NCBI RefSeq assembly: GCF_000332995.1
Contig: NZ_BANS01000028.1
Location: 1-64,000 of the forward strand
Direction of reading: 5' to 3'
Origin: Gordonia amicalis NBRC 100051 = JCM 11271
GTDB taxonomy: Bacteria; Actinomycetota; Actinomycetes; Mycobacteriales; Mycobacteriaceae
Length of the DNA stretch: 64,000 nt
A model generated the notes under the pieces. It did not search any database. It had not been told where the DNA came from and saw only the letters and a list, made by a program, of their open reading frames with translations. Shown here in pieces: positions 17,841-26,475 of this stretch (positions within the stretch are counted from its first letter, which is position 1; the number at the start of each line of letters is the position of its first letter). The position numbers and the translations under genes were made by a program.

Positions 17841-18461
17841 ATGACCGATTCCCGCGATTCCACCGACGAAGTGCCCGCCGTTCCGGCGGGCACCGCAGGT
17901 TTCGACGCCACCGGCGACGAACTGCTGATGCCGTCATGGGATGAACTGGTGCGCGAGCACGCCGACCGCGTCTACCGCCTGGCCTACCGCCTGTCGGGGA
18001 ATCAGCACGACGCCGAGGATCTCACGCAGGAGACCTTCATCCGGGTGTTCCGATCGCTGTCGAACTACCGCCCCGGCACCTTCGAGGGCTGGTTGCACCG
18101 CATCACCACCAACCTGTTCCTCGACATGGTCCGCCGCCGCAGCAAGATCCGCATGGAGGCATTGCCCGAGGAGTACGACCGCGTGCCGGCCGACACCCCC
18201 GACCCCCAGCAGATCTTCGACGCCACCAACCTCGACCCGGATCTGCAGCGCGCCCTCGACTCGCTGGCGCCCGACTTCCGCGCCGCCGTCGTCCTGTGTG
18301 ACATCGAGGGGCTGTCCTACGAGGAGATCGCCGCGACCCTGGGTGTCAAGCTCGGCACCGTCCGCAGTCGCATCCACCGTGGCCGCCAGAGCATCCGCGA
18401 CGCGCTGGCCGCCCAGGGGCACACCAGCAGCCGTTCGGTCGCGATCGGCGCGCACAGCTGA
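17841..18461 (+). CDS. sigE: ECF sigma factor SigE
   Basis: This 206-residue extracytoplasmic-function sigma factor is almost identical in its core to mycobacterial SigE. Region 2 (about 33-110) holds [20 protein letters not shown] and [19 protein letters not shown]. Region 4 (about 145-195) holds [20 protein letters not shown], with recognition helix [13 protein letters not shown]. SigE directs RNA polymerase to envelope-stress genes. The ATG at 17841 lies downstream of GAGAGGAA. The mycobacterial protein has a longer N-terminus and several starts; here an in-frame GTG at 17790 could add 17 residues. The anti-sigma gene rseA and protease gene htrA follow. Confidence 0.95.
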   Translation: MTDSRDSTDEVPAVPAGTAGFDATGDELLMPSWDELVREHADRVYRLAYRLSGNQHDAEDLTQETFIRVFRSLSNYRPGTFEGWLHRITTNLFLDMVRRRSKIRMEALPEEYDRVPADTPDPQQIFDATNLDPDLQRALDSLAPDFRAAVVLCDIEGLSYEEIAATLGVKLGTVRSRIHRGRQSIRDALAAQGHTSSRSVAIGAHS

Positions 18462-18483
18462 CGATCCCCGGCTCGTCAGGCTC

Positions 18484-18510
18484 GGGAACCACGAGTCGAT
18501 GAGCGTCGTT
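18484..18510 (+). promoter_or_regulatory. ECF (SigE/SigH-type) promoter ahead of rseA
   Basis: GGGAACC (18484-18490) and CGTT (18507-18510) are separated by 16 bases, matching the GGGAAC / CGTT consensus of mycobacterial SigE and SigH promoters. It lies in the 203-base sigE-rseA gap and would drive rseA-htrA (and tatB) independently of the sigE promoter. The match is by eye. Confidence 0.6.
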
Positions 18511-18664
18511 GTCTGACTCGGATAAGCTGAGACGTTGCGTGCGGCCCCGGTCACACCCCGTGCGGCGGCACAGCCCGCCGACGGTGAGTACCGTGGCGAG
18601 CAGACTCGGCAGAGGTGATGACAACGGAGTACGGCGGACACGTCGTGGAGAGGGGTGACCGACG

Positions 18665-19186
18665 ATGATGGACGGCGATCGCGGGCGTCCGACCCCGGGC
18701 GGCGGTGTCGAGCCCCCGACCCCCAATCTTCGTCGCCGGCGATCCTCCTGGGGTGCCGACTCGTGGACTCCGGCCCCGTCGTCCTTCCTGCCCAACCGCG
18801 GCTATCGCGCGCCGGGCACCGCCGGTGGACGCCGTTTCGCCCCGACCGAACATCTCGCCCCCGAGGCGGTCGCCGCTTTCGTCGACGGTGAGCTCGGTAT
18901 GTCGGCGCATGCTCGCGCCACCCACCATCTGGCGCTCTGCCCGGAGTGTGTGGCGGCGGTCGACGCCCAGTCCCTGGCCCGTACCCGCCTGCGCGAGTCC
19001 GGCCAGGTGTCGGTGCCCGCCTCGCTGCTCGGAGCGCTCTCTCAGATCCCGACCCGCGAGATCGACCTCGGCTCGGACACCCCGACCGACGGCATCCCAG
19101 GCGCCCGCGAGGCGATGCGCCCGCCCGTGAACCCGCTCATGCGCGACACCGGCCGCGGCCGTAACTTCCGCCGTCGGGGTAGGTGA
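18665..19186 (+). CDS. rseA: zinc-binding anti-sigma factor RseA
   Basis: This 173-residue cytosolic anti-sigma factor has a ZAS domain (about 60-110). The signature reads His88-x3-Cys92-x2-Cys95 in THHLALCPECVAAVDAQ, preceded by LAPEAVAAFVDGELG. It should bind SigE and release it when the thiols are oxidised or the protein is degraded. The N-terminal 60 residues are Pro/Arg-rich and disordered. The ATG at 18665 has GGAGAGGGG about 10 bases upstream; a second ATG follows at 18668. The stop overlaps the htrA GTG (GTGA), so anti-sigma factor and protease are translationally coupled. Confidence 0.92.
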   Translation: MMDGDRGRPTPGGGVEPPTPNLRRRRSSWGADSWTPAPSSFLPNRGYRAPGTAGGRRFAPTEHLAPEAVAAFVDGELGMSAHARATHHLALCPECVAAVDAQSLARTRLRESGQVSVPASLLGALSQIPTREIDLGSDTPTDGIPGAREAMRPPVNPLMRDTGRGRNFRRRGR

Positions 19187-20721
19187 ACGTGACCGACGGA
19201 ACCGGACCCCAGGGCGAGGACACCTCGACTCCCGGCGGTGACGCGGAGTTCGCGCGTCGCGAAGAACCCCCACACTCGCAACGGCTGACGCCCGGGCGGC
19301 CGCGGCACGCCCCCGTATCGCCGGCAACGGCGCAGGTCTTCGGCCGGCCCTCGGGAGTGCGCGGTTCGTTCGCCGCCGATGCCGGCAGCCATTCCGCGCC
19401 GCAACCGCACGTCGCCGACCCGGACCCCGTCCTCGCCGAGGCATTCGGGCGTCCGCCCGGCTCTGACGAGACCCTCCAGCGCGATCCGCTCGCCACCTAC
19501 GGCCAGACCGAGGACGAGCCGCCGCGCAACGACCCCTGGCGTGATCCGGAGAGCCCCGCGCGGCTCGTCGATCCCGCCCTGCCGACCAGCGCCTCGACGC
19601 CGGCCACCGACCCCGGCCCGAAACTCGGCGTCCGGGATGTGTTGCTGGGCAACCGCATCAGCTGGAGCGCGCTCGCGGCGCTCGCGATCATCGCGCTGCT
19701 CATCGCCGTCGTCGGCGGTCTGATGGGGCGGTGGACCGCCGAGGTCGCGGCGCCGCTGACCACCGATTCCGTGGAGCTGTCCACCGACGACCCCGGAAAC
19801 GGTTCGGAGCCGCGTTCGCCGATCGCCGAGGTGGCGCGTTCCGTCGAGAAATCCGTGGTCGCCATCGACGTCCGGGCGTCGGGGGCCTATTCGACCGGTT
19901 CGGGCTTCGTCATCGACAAGGCGGGGTACATCCTCACCAACAACCACGTGATCTCGATGGCCGCGAACGACAAGAGCGCCAAGCTCGAGGTCGTCTTCTT
20001 CGACCGTCAGCGTGTCCCGGCACGCATCGTCGGACGTGACCCCAAGACCGACCTCGCGGTGCTCAAGGTCGAGAACGTGAGGAATCCCACCGTGTCGGTC
20101 CTCGGTAGTTCCGCGGACCTGCAGATCGGCGAGGAGGTCGTCGCCTTCGGATCGCCGCTCGGGCTCAACCGGACGGTGACGAGCGGCATCGTCAGTGCCA
20201 CGAACCGCGCGGTGGCGCTCACGCCCGACGCCGAATCCGACACCGACGCGGTCATCGACGCGATCCAGACGGACGCGGCGATCAACCCCGGCAACTCCGG
20301 CGGTCCGCTGGTGAACGGCGACGCCAAGGTCGTCGGCATCAACACCGCGGGACGGCTCGGTGCCGGCGGCGGCTCGATCGGGCTCGGATTCGCCATCCCG
20401 ATCGACGAGGCCAAGCCCATCGCCGAAGCCCTCATCCGCGACGGCAAGGTCAACCACCCGCAGATCGGCATCAACGCGAGCTCGGTCCGCAACGAGCGCG
20501 TCCTGGGCGCCCAGGTGCGCAATGTGGTGTCCGGCGGACCGGCCGAACGCGCCGGGGTTCGCGAGAACGACGTCATCACCTCGTTGAACAACCGGCCCAT
20601 CGAGAGCGCCGACGAGTTGAATGTCGCGGTCCGGACCGCGAAGATCGGTGAAGAGATCCCGTTCCAGTACTGGCGGGACGGGCGTACGTTCAACGGCACC
20701 ATCACGCCGGCGAGCGACTGA
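19183..20721 (+). CDS. htrA: membrane-anchored HtrA/DegP serine protease
   Basis: This 512-residue envelope protease/chaperone has a cytosolic tail of about 150 residues, one membrane helix (about 165-185), a trypsin-like domain and a C-terminal PDZ domain. The catalytic triad is His255 (ILTNNHV), Asp290 (PKTDLAVLK) and Ser372 ([10 protein letters not shown]). The PDZ domain ends with [20 protein letters not shown]. It probably degrades misfolded exported proteins and is part of the SigE stress response, as for Rv1223. The start is GTG at 19183 overlapping the rseA stop; a second GTG at 19189 is also possible. Confidence 0.94.
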   Translation: MNVTDGTGPQGEDTSTPGGDAEFARREEPPHSQRLTPGRPRHAPVSPATAQVFGRPSGVRGSFAADAGSHSAPQPHVADPDPVLAEAFGRPPGSDETLQRDPLATYGQTEDEPPRNDPWRDPESPARLVDPALPTSASTPATDPGPKLGVRDVLLGNRISWSALAALAIIALLIAVVGGLMGRWTAEVAAPLTTDSVELSTDDPGNGSEPRSPIAEVARSVEKSVVAIDVRASGAYSTGSGFVIDKAGYILTNNHVISMAANDKSAKLEVVFFDRQRVPARIVGRDPKTDLAVLKVENVRNPTVSVLGSSADLQIGEEVVAFGSPLGLNRTVTSGIVSATNRAVALTPDAESDTDAVIDAIQTDAAINPGNSGGPLVNGDAKVVGINTAGRLGAGGGSIGLGFAIPIDEAKPIAEALIRDGKVNHPQIGINASSVRNERVLGAQVRNVVSGGPAERAGVRENDVITSLNNRPIESADELNVAVRTAKIGEEIPFQYWRDGRTFNGTITPASD

Positions 20722-20737
20722 CACCGGGACGAGGCAG

Positions 20738-21202
20738 ATGTTCAGCAGTATCGGATGGGGCGAGATCGCGATCCTGGTCGTGGCCGCCCTGGTCATCCTC
20801 GGGCCCGAACGACTCCCGGGCGCGGTGTCCTGGTCGATGCAGTCGCTCCGCAAGGTCCGCGACTATGCGACCGGTGCGACCAACCAGCTCAAGGACGAAC
20901 TCGGTCCGGAGTTCGAGGATCTGCGCAAACCTCTCGCGGACCTGAACGAGCTGCGGGGGATGACGCCGCGTTCGATCGTCACCAAGCATCTTCTCGACGG
21001 CGACGACTCGCTGTTCCGCCTGGGGGAGGACGCCACCACCGTCGATCGCAGCACCACCCCGGCGCCACCGATCAAGCCGGTGTCGGCGCCGATGTCGCTC
21101 GACAAGAACACCGACACCCCGGCACAGCCGTCGCCCGACAGTGCACCGGCAGAGCGTCGTACAGGTGGCCGTCCCGCCGTCACCGACTGGGACGCGACCT
21201 GA
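20738..21202 (+). CDS. tatB: Sec-independent protein translocase subunit TatB
   Basis: This 154-residue protein has the TatB hallmark: a short N-terminal membrane helix ([20 protein letters not shown]) ending at G-P-E-R-L-P, then an amphipathic helix ([20 protein letters not shown]) and a long polar tail. TatB docks twin-arginine signal peptides and passes substrates to TatC/TatA. It follows htrA by 16 bases, with GACGAGG before the ATG, so it is probably in the same SigE-linked transcript. That matches Rv1222-Rv1224. Confidence 0.94.
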   Translation: MFSSIGWGEIAILVVAALVILGPERLPGAVSWSMQSLRKVRDYATGATNQLKDELGPEFEDLRKPLADLNELRGMTPRSIVTKHLLDGDDSLFRLGEDATTVDRSTTPAPPIKPVSAPMSLDKNTDTPAQPSPDSAPAERRTGGRPAVTDWDAT

Positions 21203-21207
21203 TCGGA

Positions 21208-21220
21208 ACTCCTCAGGAGT
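21208..21220. terminator. short palindrome between tatB and mrp
   Basis: ACTCCTCAGGAGT is a 6-base stem with a single-base centre. It lies in the 10-base tatB/mrp gap and extends into the end of mrp. It is too short to be a strong terminator and has no T tract. Confidence 0.25.
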
Positions 21221-22358
21221 GGCGGACGGTGTCGAGCCCGAGGCTCATCCCGGCCAGTCCGCGCTTGCGGACGGCGAGCTTCGCGGCGATCGACCGCAGC
21301 GCTGAGCCGGCGGGGGAGTCGGGGGCCGACAAGACCACCGGAACACCCGCGTCGCCGCCCTCGCGCAGTGCGGTCTCCAACGGGACCTGACCCAAGAGCT
21401 CCACGGGTGCGCCCACCGCACGGGTGAGGCGTTCGGCGACCTGCTCGCCACCACCCGAGCCGAACGGCTCCATGCGGGTGCCGTCGGGGAGCTCGAGCCA
21501 GGACATGTTCTCCACGACGCCCAGGATCTTCTGGCGGGTCTGGAGCGCGATCGCACCGGCGCGCTCGGCGACCTCGGCGGCGGCCTGCTGCGGTGTGGTG
21601 ACCACGAGGATCTCCGCACCCGGGATCAGCTGCGCGATGGAGATCGCGACATCGCCGGTGCCCGGGGGCAGGTCGAGGAGCAGGACGTCGAGGTCGCCCC
21701 AGTAGACGTCGGCGAGGAACTGCTGCAACGCGCGGTGCAGCATGGGTCCGCGCCAGGTGACCGGGGTGTTGCCTTCGGTGAACTGGCCGATCGAGATGAA
21801 TCGCACGTTGTGGCTGATCGGCGGCATGATCATCCGCTCCACCTGGGTGGGCTTGGCGTCACTGCCGAGCATCCGGGGGACGGAATGGCCGTAGATGTCG
21901 GCGTCGAGGACACCCACGCTGAGTCCGCGCTCGGCCAGTGCGGCCGCGAGGTTGACCGTGACGCTGGACTTTCCGACGCCACCCTTACCGGATGCGACGG
22001 CGTAGACGCGGGTCAGGGACCCGGGCTGGGCGAAGGGGATGACCGGCTCGGCCTTGTCCCCGCGCAGCTTCTTGCGCAACTCGGTGCGCTGCTCGTCGTC
22101 CATCACGTCGAGTTCGACGCGCACCGCACCGACTCCGGCGACATCGGCGACGGCGGTCTCCACCCGCTGGACGATCTCGGTGCGCAGGGGACACCCCGAC
22201 GTCGTCAGATACACCGCGACGTCGACGCTGGCATCGTCGTTGACGGTGACCGACTTGACCATCCCGATGTCGGTGATGGGCTTGCCGATCTCCGGATCCT
22301 TGACCTTGCCCAGGGCGGCGCGAACTGCCGATTCCGTGGGCGCGACTCCTGTTGTCAT
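21213..22358 (-). CDS. mrp: Mrp/ApbC-type iron-sulfur carrier P-loop ATPase
   Basis: This 381-residue protein has an N-terminal MIP18-like domain (about 8-85; KDPEIGKPITDIGMVKSV, TTSGCPLRTE). The Mrp ATPase domain follows, with Walker A SGKGGVGKSS (about 123-132), LDADIYGHSVPRM and DVLLLDLPPGTGDVAI. Family members carry and transfer Fe-S clusters. The CxxC normally near the C-terminus is absent here (the region reads FGSGGGEQVAERL), as I also recall for Rv1229c, so any cluster would need other ligands such as Cys56 of the MIP18 part. It is convergent with tatB. Confidence 0.9.
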   Translation of the reverse strand: MTTGVAPTESAVRAALGKVKDPEIGKPITDIGMVKSVTVNDDASVDVAVYLTTSGCPLRTEIVQRVETAVADVAGVGAVRVELDVMDDEQRTELRKKLRGDKAEPVIPFAQPGSLTRVYAVASGKGGVGKSSVTVNLAAALAERGLSVGVLDADIYGHSVPRMLGSDAKPTQVERMIMPPISHNVRFISIGQFTEGNTPVTWRGPMLHRALQQFLADVYWGDLDVLLLDLPPGTGDVAISIAQLIPGAEILVVTTPQQAAAEVAERAGAIALQTRQKILGVVENMSWLELPDGTRMEPFGSGGGEQVAERLTRAVGAPVELLGQVPLETALREGGDAGVPVVLSAPDSPAGSALRSIAAKLAVRKRGLAGMSLGLDTVRHS

Positions 22359-22428
22359 CTGGTCCAGCCTACCGGCGCCGCCGACGGACCACGGTGGTGG
22401 TCCCGGCAGGCGGTCGTGCGGTGCCGGA

Positions 22429-23538
22429 TCAGCGAACGGGCACCGGTGTCGTCGCCGGTCCCGACCGGTTCTCCGGCGGGGCCTTCTTGGTCACCGGAGC
22501 CTGCTTCTTGGGCGGCGGCGGGGGCACCTGTCCGGGCAGGGTGATCGTCGGCAGGCACACGATGAAACAGTTCTGCGGCGGCGGTGCGGGCCTGCGTACC
22601 GACGGCGACGAGGACGACGGACCCGACGGCGGCGTGGAGGACGAGGAGGAACTCGACTTGCTCTTGCTCGACGAACTCGACGCCTTGCGTTTCGCCTCCG
22701 GGATCGGGTTGGTCGGCATGACGCCGGTGGCGTAGGCGCCGGCCCAGCCGAGTACGTTCGCGACGTACTCCATCGAGCGGTTGTACCGGAGCACCGCCGC
22801 GACGCGGGTGCCCTCGCTCATGATGTCGCTGACCCCGGCGCACAGGTAGCGTCCCGCAGAGTAGGTGGCGTCGAAGATGTTGTTGGGGTCGGACTTGCCG
22901 TCGCCGTTGGCATCGGAGCCCCAGGACGCCCAGGTGCTGGGGATGAACTGCATCGGTCCCATGGCCCGGTCGTGCCCGGGGTCGCCGTCGATGCGTCCAC
23001 CGTCGGTGTCCTTGATGACCGCGTTGCCAGCCAGGGAACCGTCGAGCACGGGCCCGGCGATCGGGTTGATGGTGGTGCCGTACTGGTCGACCGAACCGTT
23101 GCTCGCATGATTGGACTCGATGCGGCCGATGCCGGCGAGCAGGAACCAGGGCAGCTTGCACTGTGGACTCTCGGCGCCGACCCGGTTCGCGGCGAGCTTG
23201 TAGGCCTGCAGGACCACGCCGGGGATGCCGAGAGGACCGGAGGGGAGATCGTTCGCGAGTCGGAACTGCGGCGCGGGAAGCGCGGCGGCTGGCTTCTCCG
23301 GCGGCGGTGCGAAACCGAGGAGCGTCACGGGCGAACCCGGCACGACATCTGCGACGACGACCGGGGCCTCGGGTTCGGGGGTCGCTGCGGCGAGCACGCC
23401 GTGCGCGCTCGATGACGCCGTGCCCAGCACCATCGTGCCGACGAGTGCGCCACCGACGACGATCGTCGCGGCTCGCCGCGGGAAGTGCAGGGGACGCTGC
23501 GGCCCACGACGGCGGCGCACCAGGTTCAGCGGGCTCAT
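22429..23538 (-). CDS. secreted lytic transglycosylase
   Basis: This 369-residue exported protein has an N-terminal signal or anchor helix (about 22-50). An SLT-type lysozyme-fold domain (about 125-275) carries the putative catalytic Glu141 in GIGRIESNHAS, then DRAMGPMQFIPSTW and RYLCAG. The C-terminus (about 285-369) is a Ser run followed by Pro-rich sequence, typical of wall-spanning tails, with two Cys residues around a PTITLPGQ core. Enzymes of this type cleave peptidoglycan glycan strands. It occupies the position of Rv1230c, annotated there as a membrane protein. The gene has its own 367-base upstream region. Confidence 0.88.
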   Translation of the reverse strand: MSPLNLVRRRRGPQRPLHFPRRAATIVVGGALVGTMVLGTASSSAHGVLAAATPEPEAPVVVADVVPGSPVTLLGFAPPPEKPAAALPAPQFRLANDLPSGPLGIPGVVLQAYKLAANRVGAESPQCKLPWFLLAGIGRIESNHASNGSVDQYGTTINPIAGPVLDGSLAGNAVIKDTDGGRIDGDPGHDRAMGPMQFIPSTWASWGSDANGDGKSDPNNIFDATYSAGRYLCAGVSDIMSEGTRVAAVLRYNRSMEYVANVLGWAGAYATGVMPTNPIPEAKRKASSSSSKSKSSSSSSSTPPSGPSSSSPSVRRPAPPPQNCFIVCLPTITLPGQVPPPPPKKQAPVTKKAPPENRSGPATTPVPVR

Positions 23539-23905
23539 CGGCCACCGCCCCGGCGGTCCGCCCGCACCGATTTCTCGATCACATCTACTCCGTTGTCACA
23601 ACACCACACGTCTGCCCCCCGAGGACGCAGTGATTGCCCGCTCCGGCCGCACGGCCTGGAGCCGAGAGCGGATGTGTCCGGCCGGGTCTGGCGTCGTGAC
23701 CGACACCGGGATCCGGCCGAACTGTGACCCACCATACATATTGGGTCTGATGACCCAATGGCGAACTCCGCATTTACTCGTCGTCACTCACTTCGTCGCT
23801 GCGACGCGAGAAGTTACGGCGGCAAACCCATGGGAGAGAAGTTACTGGAGTGACGTCACGGAGTGGTGTCGGGCGGTGCCGGCACCTCCTGGAGACGTGG
23901 TCCGC
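23539..23905. promoter_or_regulatory. 367-base intergenic region upstream of the transglycosylase gene
   Basis: No gene is apparent. The region is clearly less GC-rich in its middle and contains several symmetric elements: GTTGTCACAAC (23592-23602), ATTGGGTCTGATGACCCAAT (23740-23759, 8-base arms with a 4-base spacer), GTGACGTCAC (23850-23859), and a direct repeat GAGAAGTTAC at 23808-23817 and 23836-23845. These probably include the promoter and operators of the leftward transglycosylase gene. The regulators are unknown. Confidence 0.45.
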
Positions 23906-24427
23906 TCAGCGGGACTTCTCGACGCCGTCCGCGTCGTCCGAGGCTTGGTCGCGTGCACCGAACCGTTCGGTCAGCTCGTCGAGTAGCTCGTCGAGTTCTT
24001 TGCGCAGGTAGTCGCGCGTCACCGTGTCGCCGACGGCCAGGCGGACGGCGGCCAGCTCACGCGCGAGGAACTCGGTGTCGGCCTTGGTCTGCGCCGACCG
24101 CATCCGATCCTCCTCGAGCGCCACGCGGTCCCGGTTCTCCTGACGATTCTGGGCCAGCAGGATCAGCGGCGCGGCGTAGGCCGCCTGCGTGGAGAACGCG
24201 AGGTTGAGCAGGATGAACGGATACGGGTCCCACCGGATCGTCACCGCGACCAGGTTCAGCGCGATCCACACCACCACGATGACGGTCTGGATCAGCAGGT
24301 ACCGGCCCGTGCCCAGGAACCGGGCGACACGTTCGCTGTACATCCCGACGATGTCGGAATCGAGATTGAACGAGATGGTGCGCCGGGTGCTGGGGATGTC
24401 GAGTTTGCGACCGCCCCGCTCGCTCAT
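23906..24427 (-). CDS. DUF1003 membrane protein
   Basis: This 173-residue DUF1003 protein has two membrane helices (TGRYLLIQTVIVVVWIALNL and FILLNLAFSTQAAYAAPLIL). An acidic/basic cytosolic coiled coil follows (QNRQENRDRVALEEDRMRSA onward) and an acidic tail. The family is widespread and uncharacterised, often next to CBS/MgtE-like or CorA transport genes. The ATG overlaps the stop of the upstream CBS-domain gene (ATGA at 24424-24427), so the two are coupled, matching Rv1232c-Rv1231c. A shared role in divalent cation handling is plausible inference. Confidence 0.85.
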   Translation of the reverse strand: MSERGGRKLDIPSTRRTISFNLDSDIVGMYSERVARFLGTGRYLLIQTVIVVVWIALNLVAVTIRWDPYPFILLNLAFSTQAAYAAPLILLAQNRQENRDRVALEEDRMRSAQTKADTEFLARELAAVRLAVGDTVTRDYLRKELDELLDELTERFGARDQASDDADGVEKSR

Positions 24428-25737
24428 CGGATCCTCACCTGCGCGCCGACGCCGGTCGGCTTGTCGACGTCCTCGGGTTCGGTCTCACGCCAGTCGCGCG
24501 GCAGGATCTCGTCGAGGAGGTCGTCGACGCTGACGGCGCCGAGCAGGTGGCCGGCCTCGTCGACCACCGGGCCGCAGACGAGGTTGTAGGTCGCGAAATA
24601 GCGCGTCATCGTCTCCAGTGAGTCTTCCGGGTGCAATTGCGCGAGGTCGGTGTCGAGGATTCCGCCGACCAGGTGGGCCGGCGGCTCGCGCAGCAGGGCC
24701 TGCAGGTGCACACAGCCGAGATACTTGCCCGTCGGCGTCGCGGTCGGGGGACGGACGACGAACACGATGCTCGCCGAAGCGGGGGTGAGATCGGGGTTGC
24801 GGACGCGTGCGAGTGCCTCGGCGATCGTCGTCGACGCGGTGACGATGATCGGCTCGGAGGTCATCACACCACCGGCGGTGTCGGGGGAGTGCAGCAGCAG
24901 TCGACGGACCGGTTCGGATTCCTCCGGGTCCATCTCCTCGAGCAGCGCCTCGGCCTCGGTGGCGGGGAGCTCGCCGAGGAGGTCGGCCGCGTCGTCGGGA
25001 TCCATCTCCTCGAGAATGGTGACGGCCCGATCGCGACCCAGGGCGGTGAGCATCGCCGTCTGATCGTCGGGTGGCAGCTCCTGGAGCACGTCGGCGAGCC
25101 GCTCGTCCTCGAGCGCCGAGGCGATCTCACCACGTCGTTTGGCCGGCAGCTCCCGGAGCGCGTTCGCCACGTCGGCCGGGCGCATCCCCTCGAACTGCAT
25201 CAGCGCCTGGGCGACGCCCTGGCCGGGCAGGTCGAGGGCGGACTGGGTGATGCCCTGGACGCTGGACCATTCCACGACGTGGGTCTCGTGACGCCGGCGC
25301 AGACCGCGTCGGCCCGCGCGGATGGCGACCCGCGAGACGACCCAGTCCCGGGTGCGGGTGCGTTCGATGCCGAGATCGACCACCGTCACGTCGGCGTCGG
25401 CGAGTTCGGGCAGGTCCGGGTCGGTGACCCGGACCCGGGTGTCGAGGATCTGGCCGATCGCCAGGGCCTCGCCGGGGCGAAGATGCAGTTTCCGCAGGCT
25501 CACCGTGCCGGTGTTGAGGGTCACCGCCTGCGGTTCGATGCCGGTGACGCGCAGCATGGGAACGAAAATCCTTCGGCGGGTGGTCAATTCGACCGCGAGG
25601 CCGAGTGCGCGTGGTTGTTGACCCGACAATCGGATCGAGATCACCACGTCGCGGACCCTCCCGATGGATTCACCATCGGGACCAAGGACGGCCAACCCGA
25701 CTAATCTGGCCACGAACACCTTGCTCACCGACGACAT
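24424..25737 (-). CDS. MgtE-like regulatory protein: PRC barrel, MgtE_N and CBS pair, no channel domain
   Basis: This 437-residue soluble protein has an N-terminal PRC-barrel-like region (about 5-155; GPDGESIGRVRDVVISI). An MgtE N-domain of helical repeats follows (about 175-275; LRELPAKRRGEIASALEDE, EEMDPDDAADLLGELP), then two CBS motifs (about 285-410; GGVMTSEPIIVT, GAVSVDDLLDEIL). It ends without the five-helix magnesium channel of true MgtE. It therefore looks like a detached cation sensor that could act on another protein, possibly the coupled DUF1003 partner. It is divergent from the GSP17M-like gene at 25822. Confidence 0.87.
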   Translation of the reverse strand: MSSVSKVFVARLVGLAVLGPDGESIGRVRDVVISIRLSGQQPRALGLAVELTTRRRIFVPMLRVTGIEPQAVTLNTGTVSLRKLHLRPGEALAIGQILDTRVRVTDPDLPELADADVTVVDLGIERTRTRDWVVSRVAIRAGRRGLRRRHETHVVEWSSVQGITQSALDLPGQGVAQALMQFEGMRPADVANALRELPAKRRGEIASALEDERLADVLQELPPDDQTAMLTALGRDRAVTILEEMDPDDAADLLGELPATEAEALLEEMDPEESEPVRRLLLHSPDTAGGVMTSEPIIVTASTTIAEALARVRNPDLTPASASIVFVVRPPTATPTGKYLGCVHLQALLREPPAHLVGGILDTDLAQLHPEDSLETMTRYFATYNLVCGPVVDEAGHLLGAVSVDDLLDEILPRDWRETEPEDVDKPTGVGAQVRIR

Positions 25738-25821
25738 GGGAGTAAGGGTAGTGCCATCGGTTCGGCCAACGCCGTCGGCGAGCGCGGAACAGCAGACTCG
25801 ACTTCACAGGGAGGTCCCGAA

Positions 25822-26310
25822 ATGACGAATCCCATGCGCCCGGGTCGGGAGACGCCGGGCCTGCCGACGCCGCCCAAGGGGTGGCCGATCGGCTCCTACA
25901 GCACCTACGCCGAGGCGCAGCGGGCGGTGGACTATCTGTCCGACGAGAACTTCTCCGTCGAGGACGTCACGATTGTGGGCGTCGACCTCATGCAGGTCGA
26001 ACGTGTCATCGGACGCCTGACGTGGGGCAAGGTGATCGGCGGAGGTCTGGTCTCGGGGGCCTGGCTCGGCCTCTTCTTCGGCATCCTGGTCTCACTCGTC
26101 TTCACCGGTTCGCCCCTGGGGCCGATCCTGGTCGGTCTCGTCGGCGGCATGGTCTTCGGTGTGATCTCGGCGACGATTCCGTATGCTGCGACACGCGGCC
26201 AGCGCGACTTCGCGTCGACCATGCAGCTCGTCGCCGGCCGTTACGACGTCCTCTGCGATCCCAAAAGCGCAGAGAAAGCCCGCGACATGCTCGCGCGCCT
26301 GACGATGTGA
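25822..26310 (+). CDS. general stress protein 17M-like membrane protein
   Basis: This 162-residue protein has a GSP17M/YflT-type N-domain (GSYSTYAEAQRAVDYLSDENF, then VTIVGVDLMQVERVIGRLTW). Two membrane helices follow (GLVSGAWLGLFFGILVSLVF and PILVGLVGGMVFGVISATI) and a short cytosolic end, DVLCDPKSAEKARDML. It matches Rv1234 in position, between the CBS protein and lpqY. Its function is unknown; related proteins are sigma-B-induced in Bacillus. AGGGAGG lies 9 bases before the ATG. Confidence 0.83.
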   Translation: MTNPMRPGRETPGLPTPPKGWPIGSYSTYAEAQRAVDYLSDENFSVEDVTIVGVDLMQVERVIGRLTWGKVIGGGLVSGAWLGLFFGILVSLVFTGSPLGPILVGLVGGMVFGVISATIPYAATRGQRDFASTMQLVAGRYDVLCDPKSAEKARDMLARLTM

Positions 26311-26379
26311 GGTCTCGACCGTCGGCGGACACGGGGCGATCACAATCGGCGACGGAGTGGCACGCCCATGCCGAATGTG

Positions 26380-26407
26380 TTGCATGTCACGAATCGTGAC
26401 GTATAGC
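26380..26407 (+). promoter_or_regulatory. lpqY-sugABC promoter with embedded operator
   Basis: TTGCAT (26380-26385) and TATAGC (26402-26407) are spaced by 16 bases. The spacer is almost filled by GTCACGAATCGTGAC (26386-26400), a palindrome with 7-base arms and one central base. A repressor bound here would block RNA polymerase. The lpqY GTG follows about 70 bases downstream, with GAGGAGG in front of it. Confidence 0.55.
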
Positions 26408-26475
26408 GTTGCACCTCGGACGCTCACGGCGGAGCACCTCGGGTACTCCGCCGCGTACGACATCGAGGAGGCTGC

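Noticed and set aside
24428..25821. Magnesium riboswitch upstream of the MgtE-like or CorA genes
   Set aside because: The leader regions are short (for example 84 bases between the divergent CBS and GSP17M genes) and I see no M-box-like structure.
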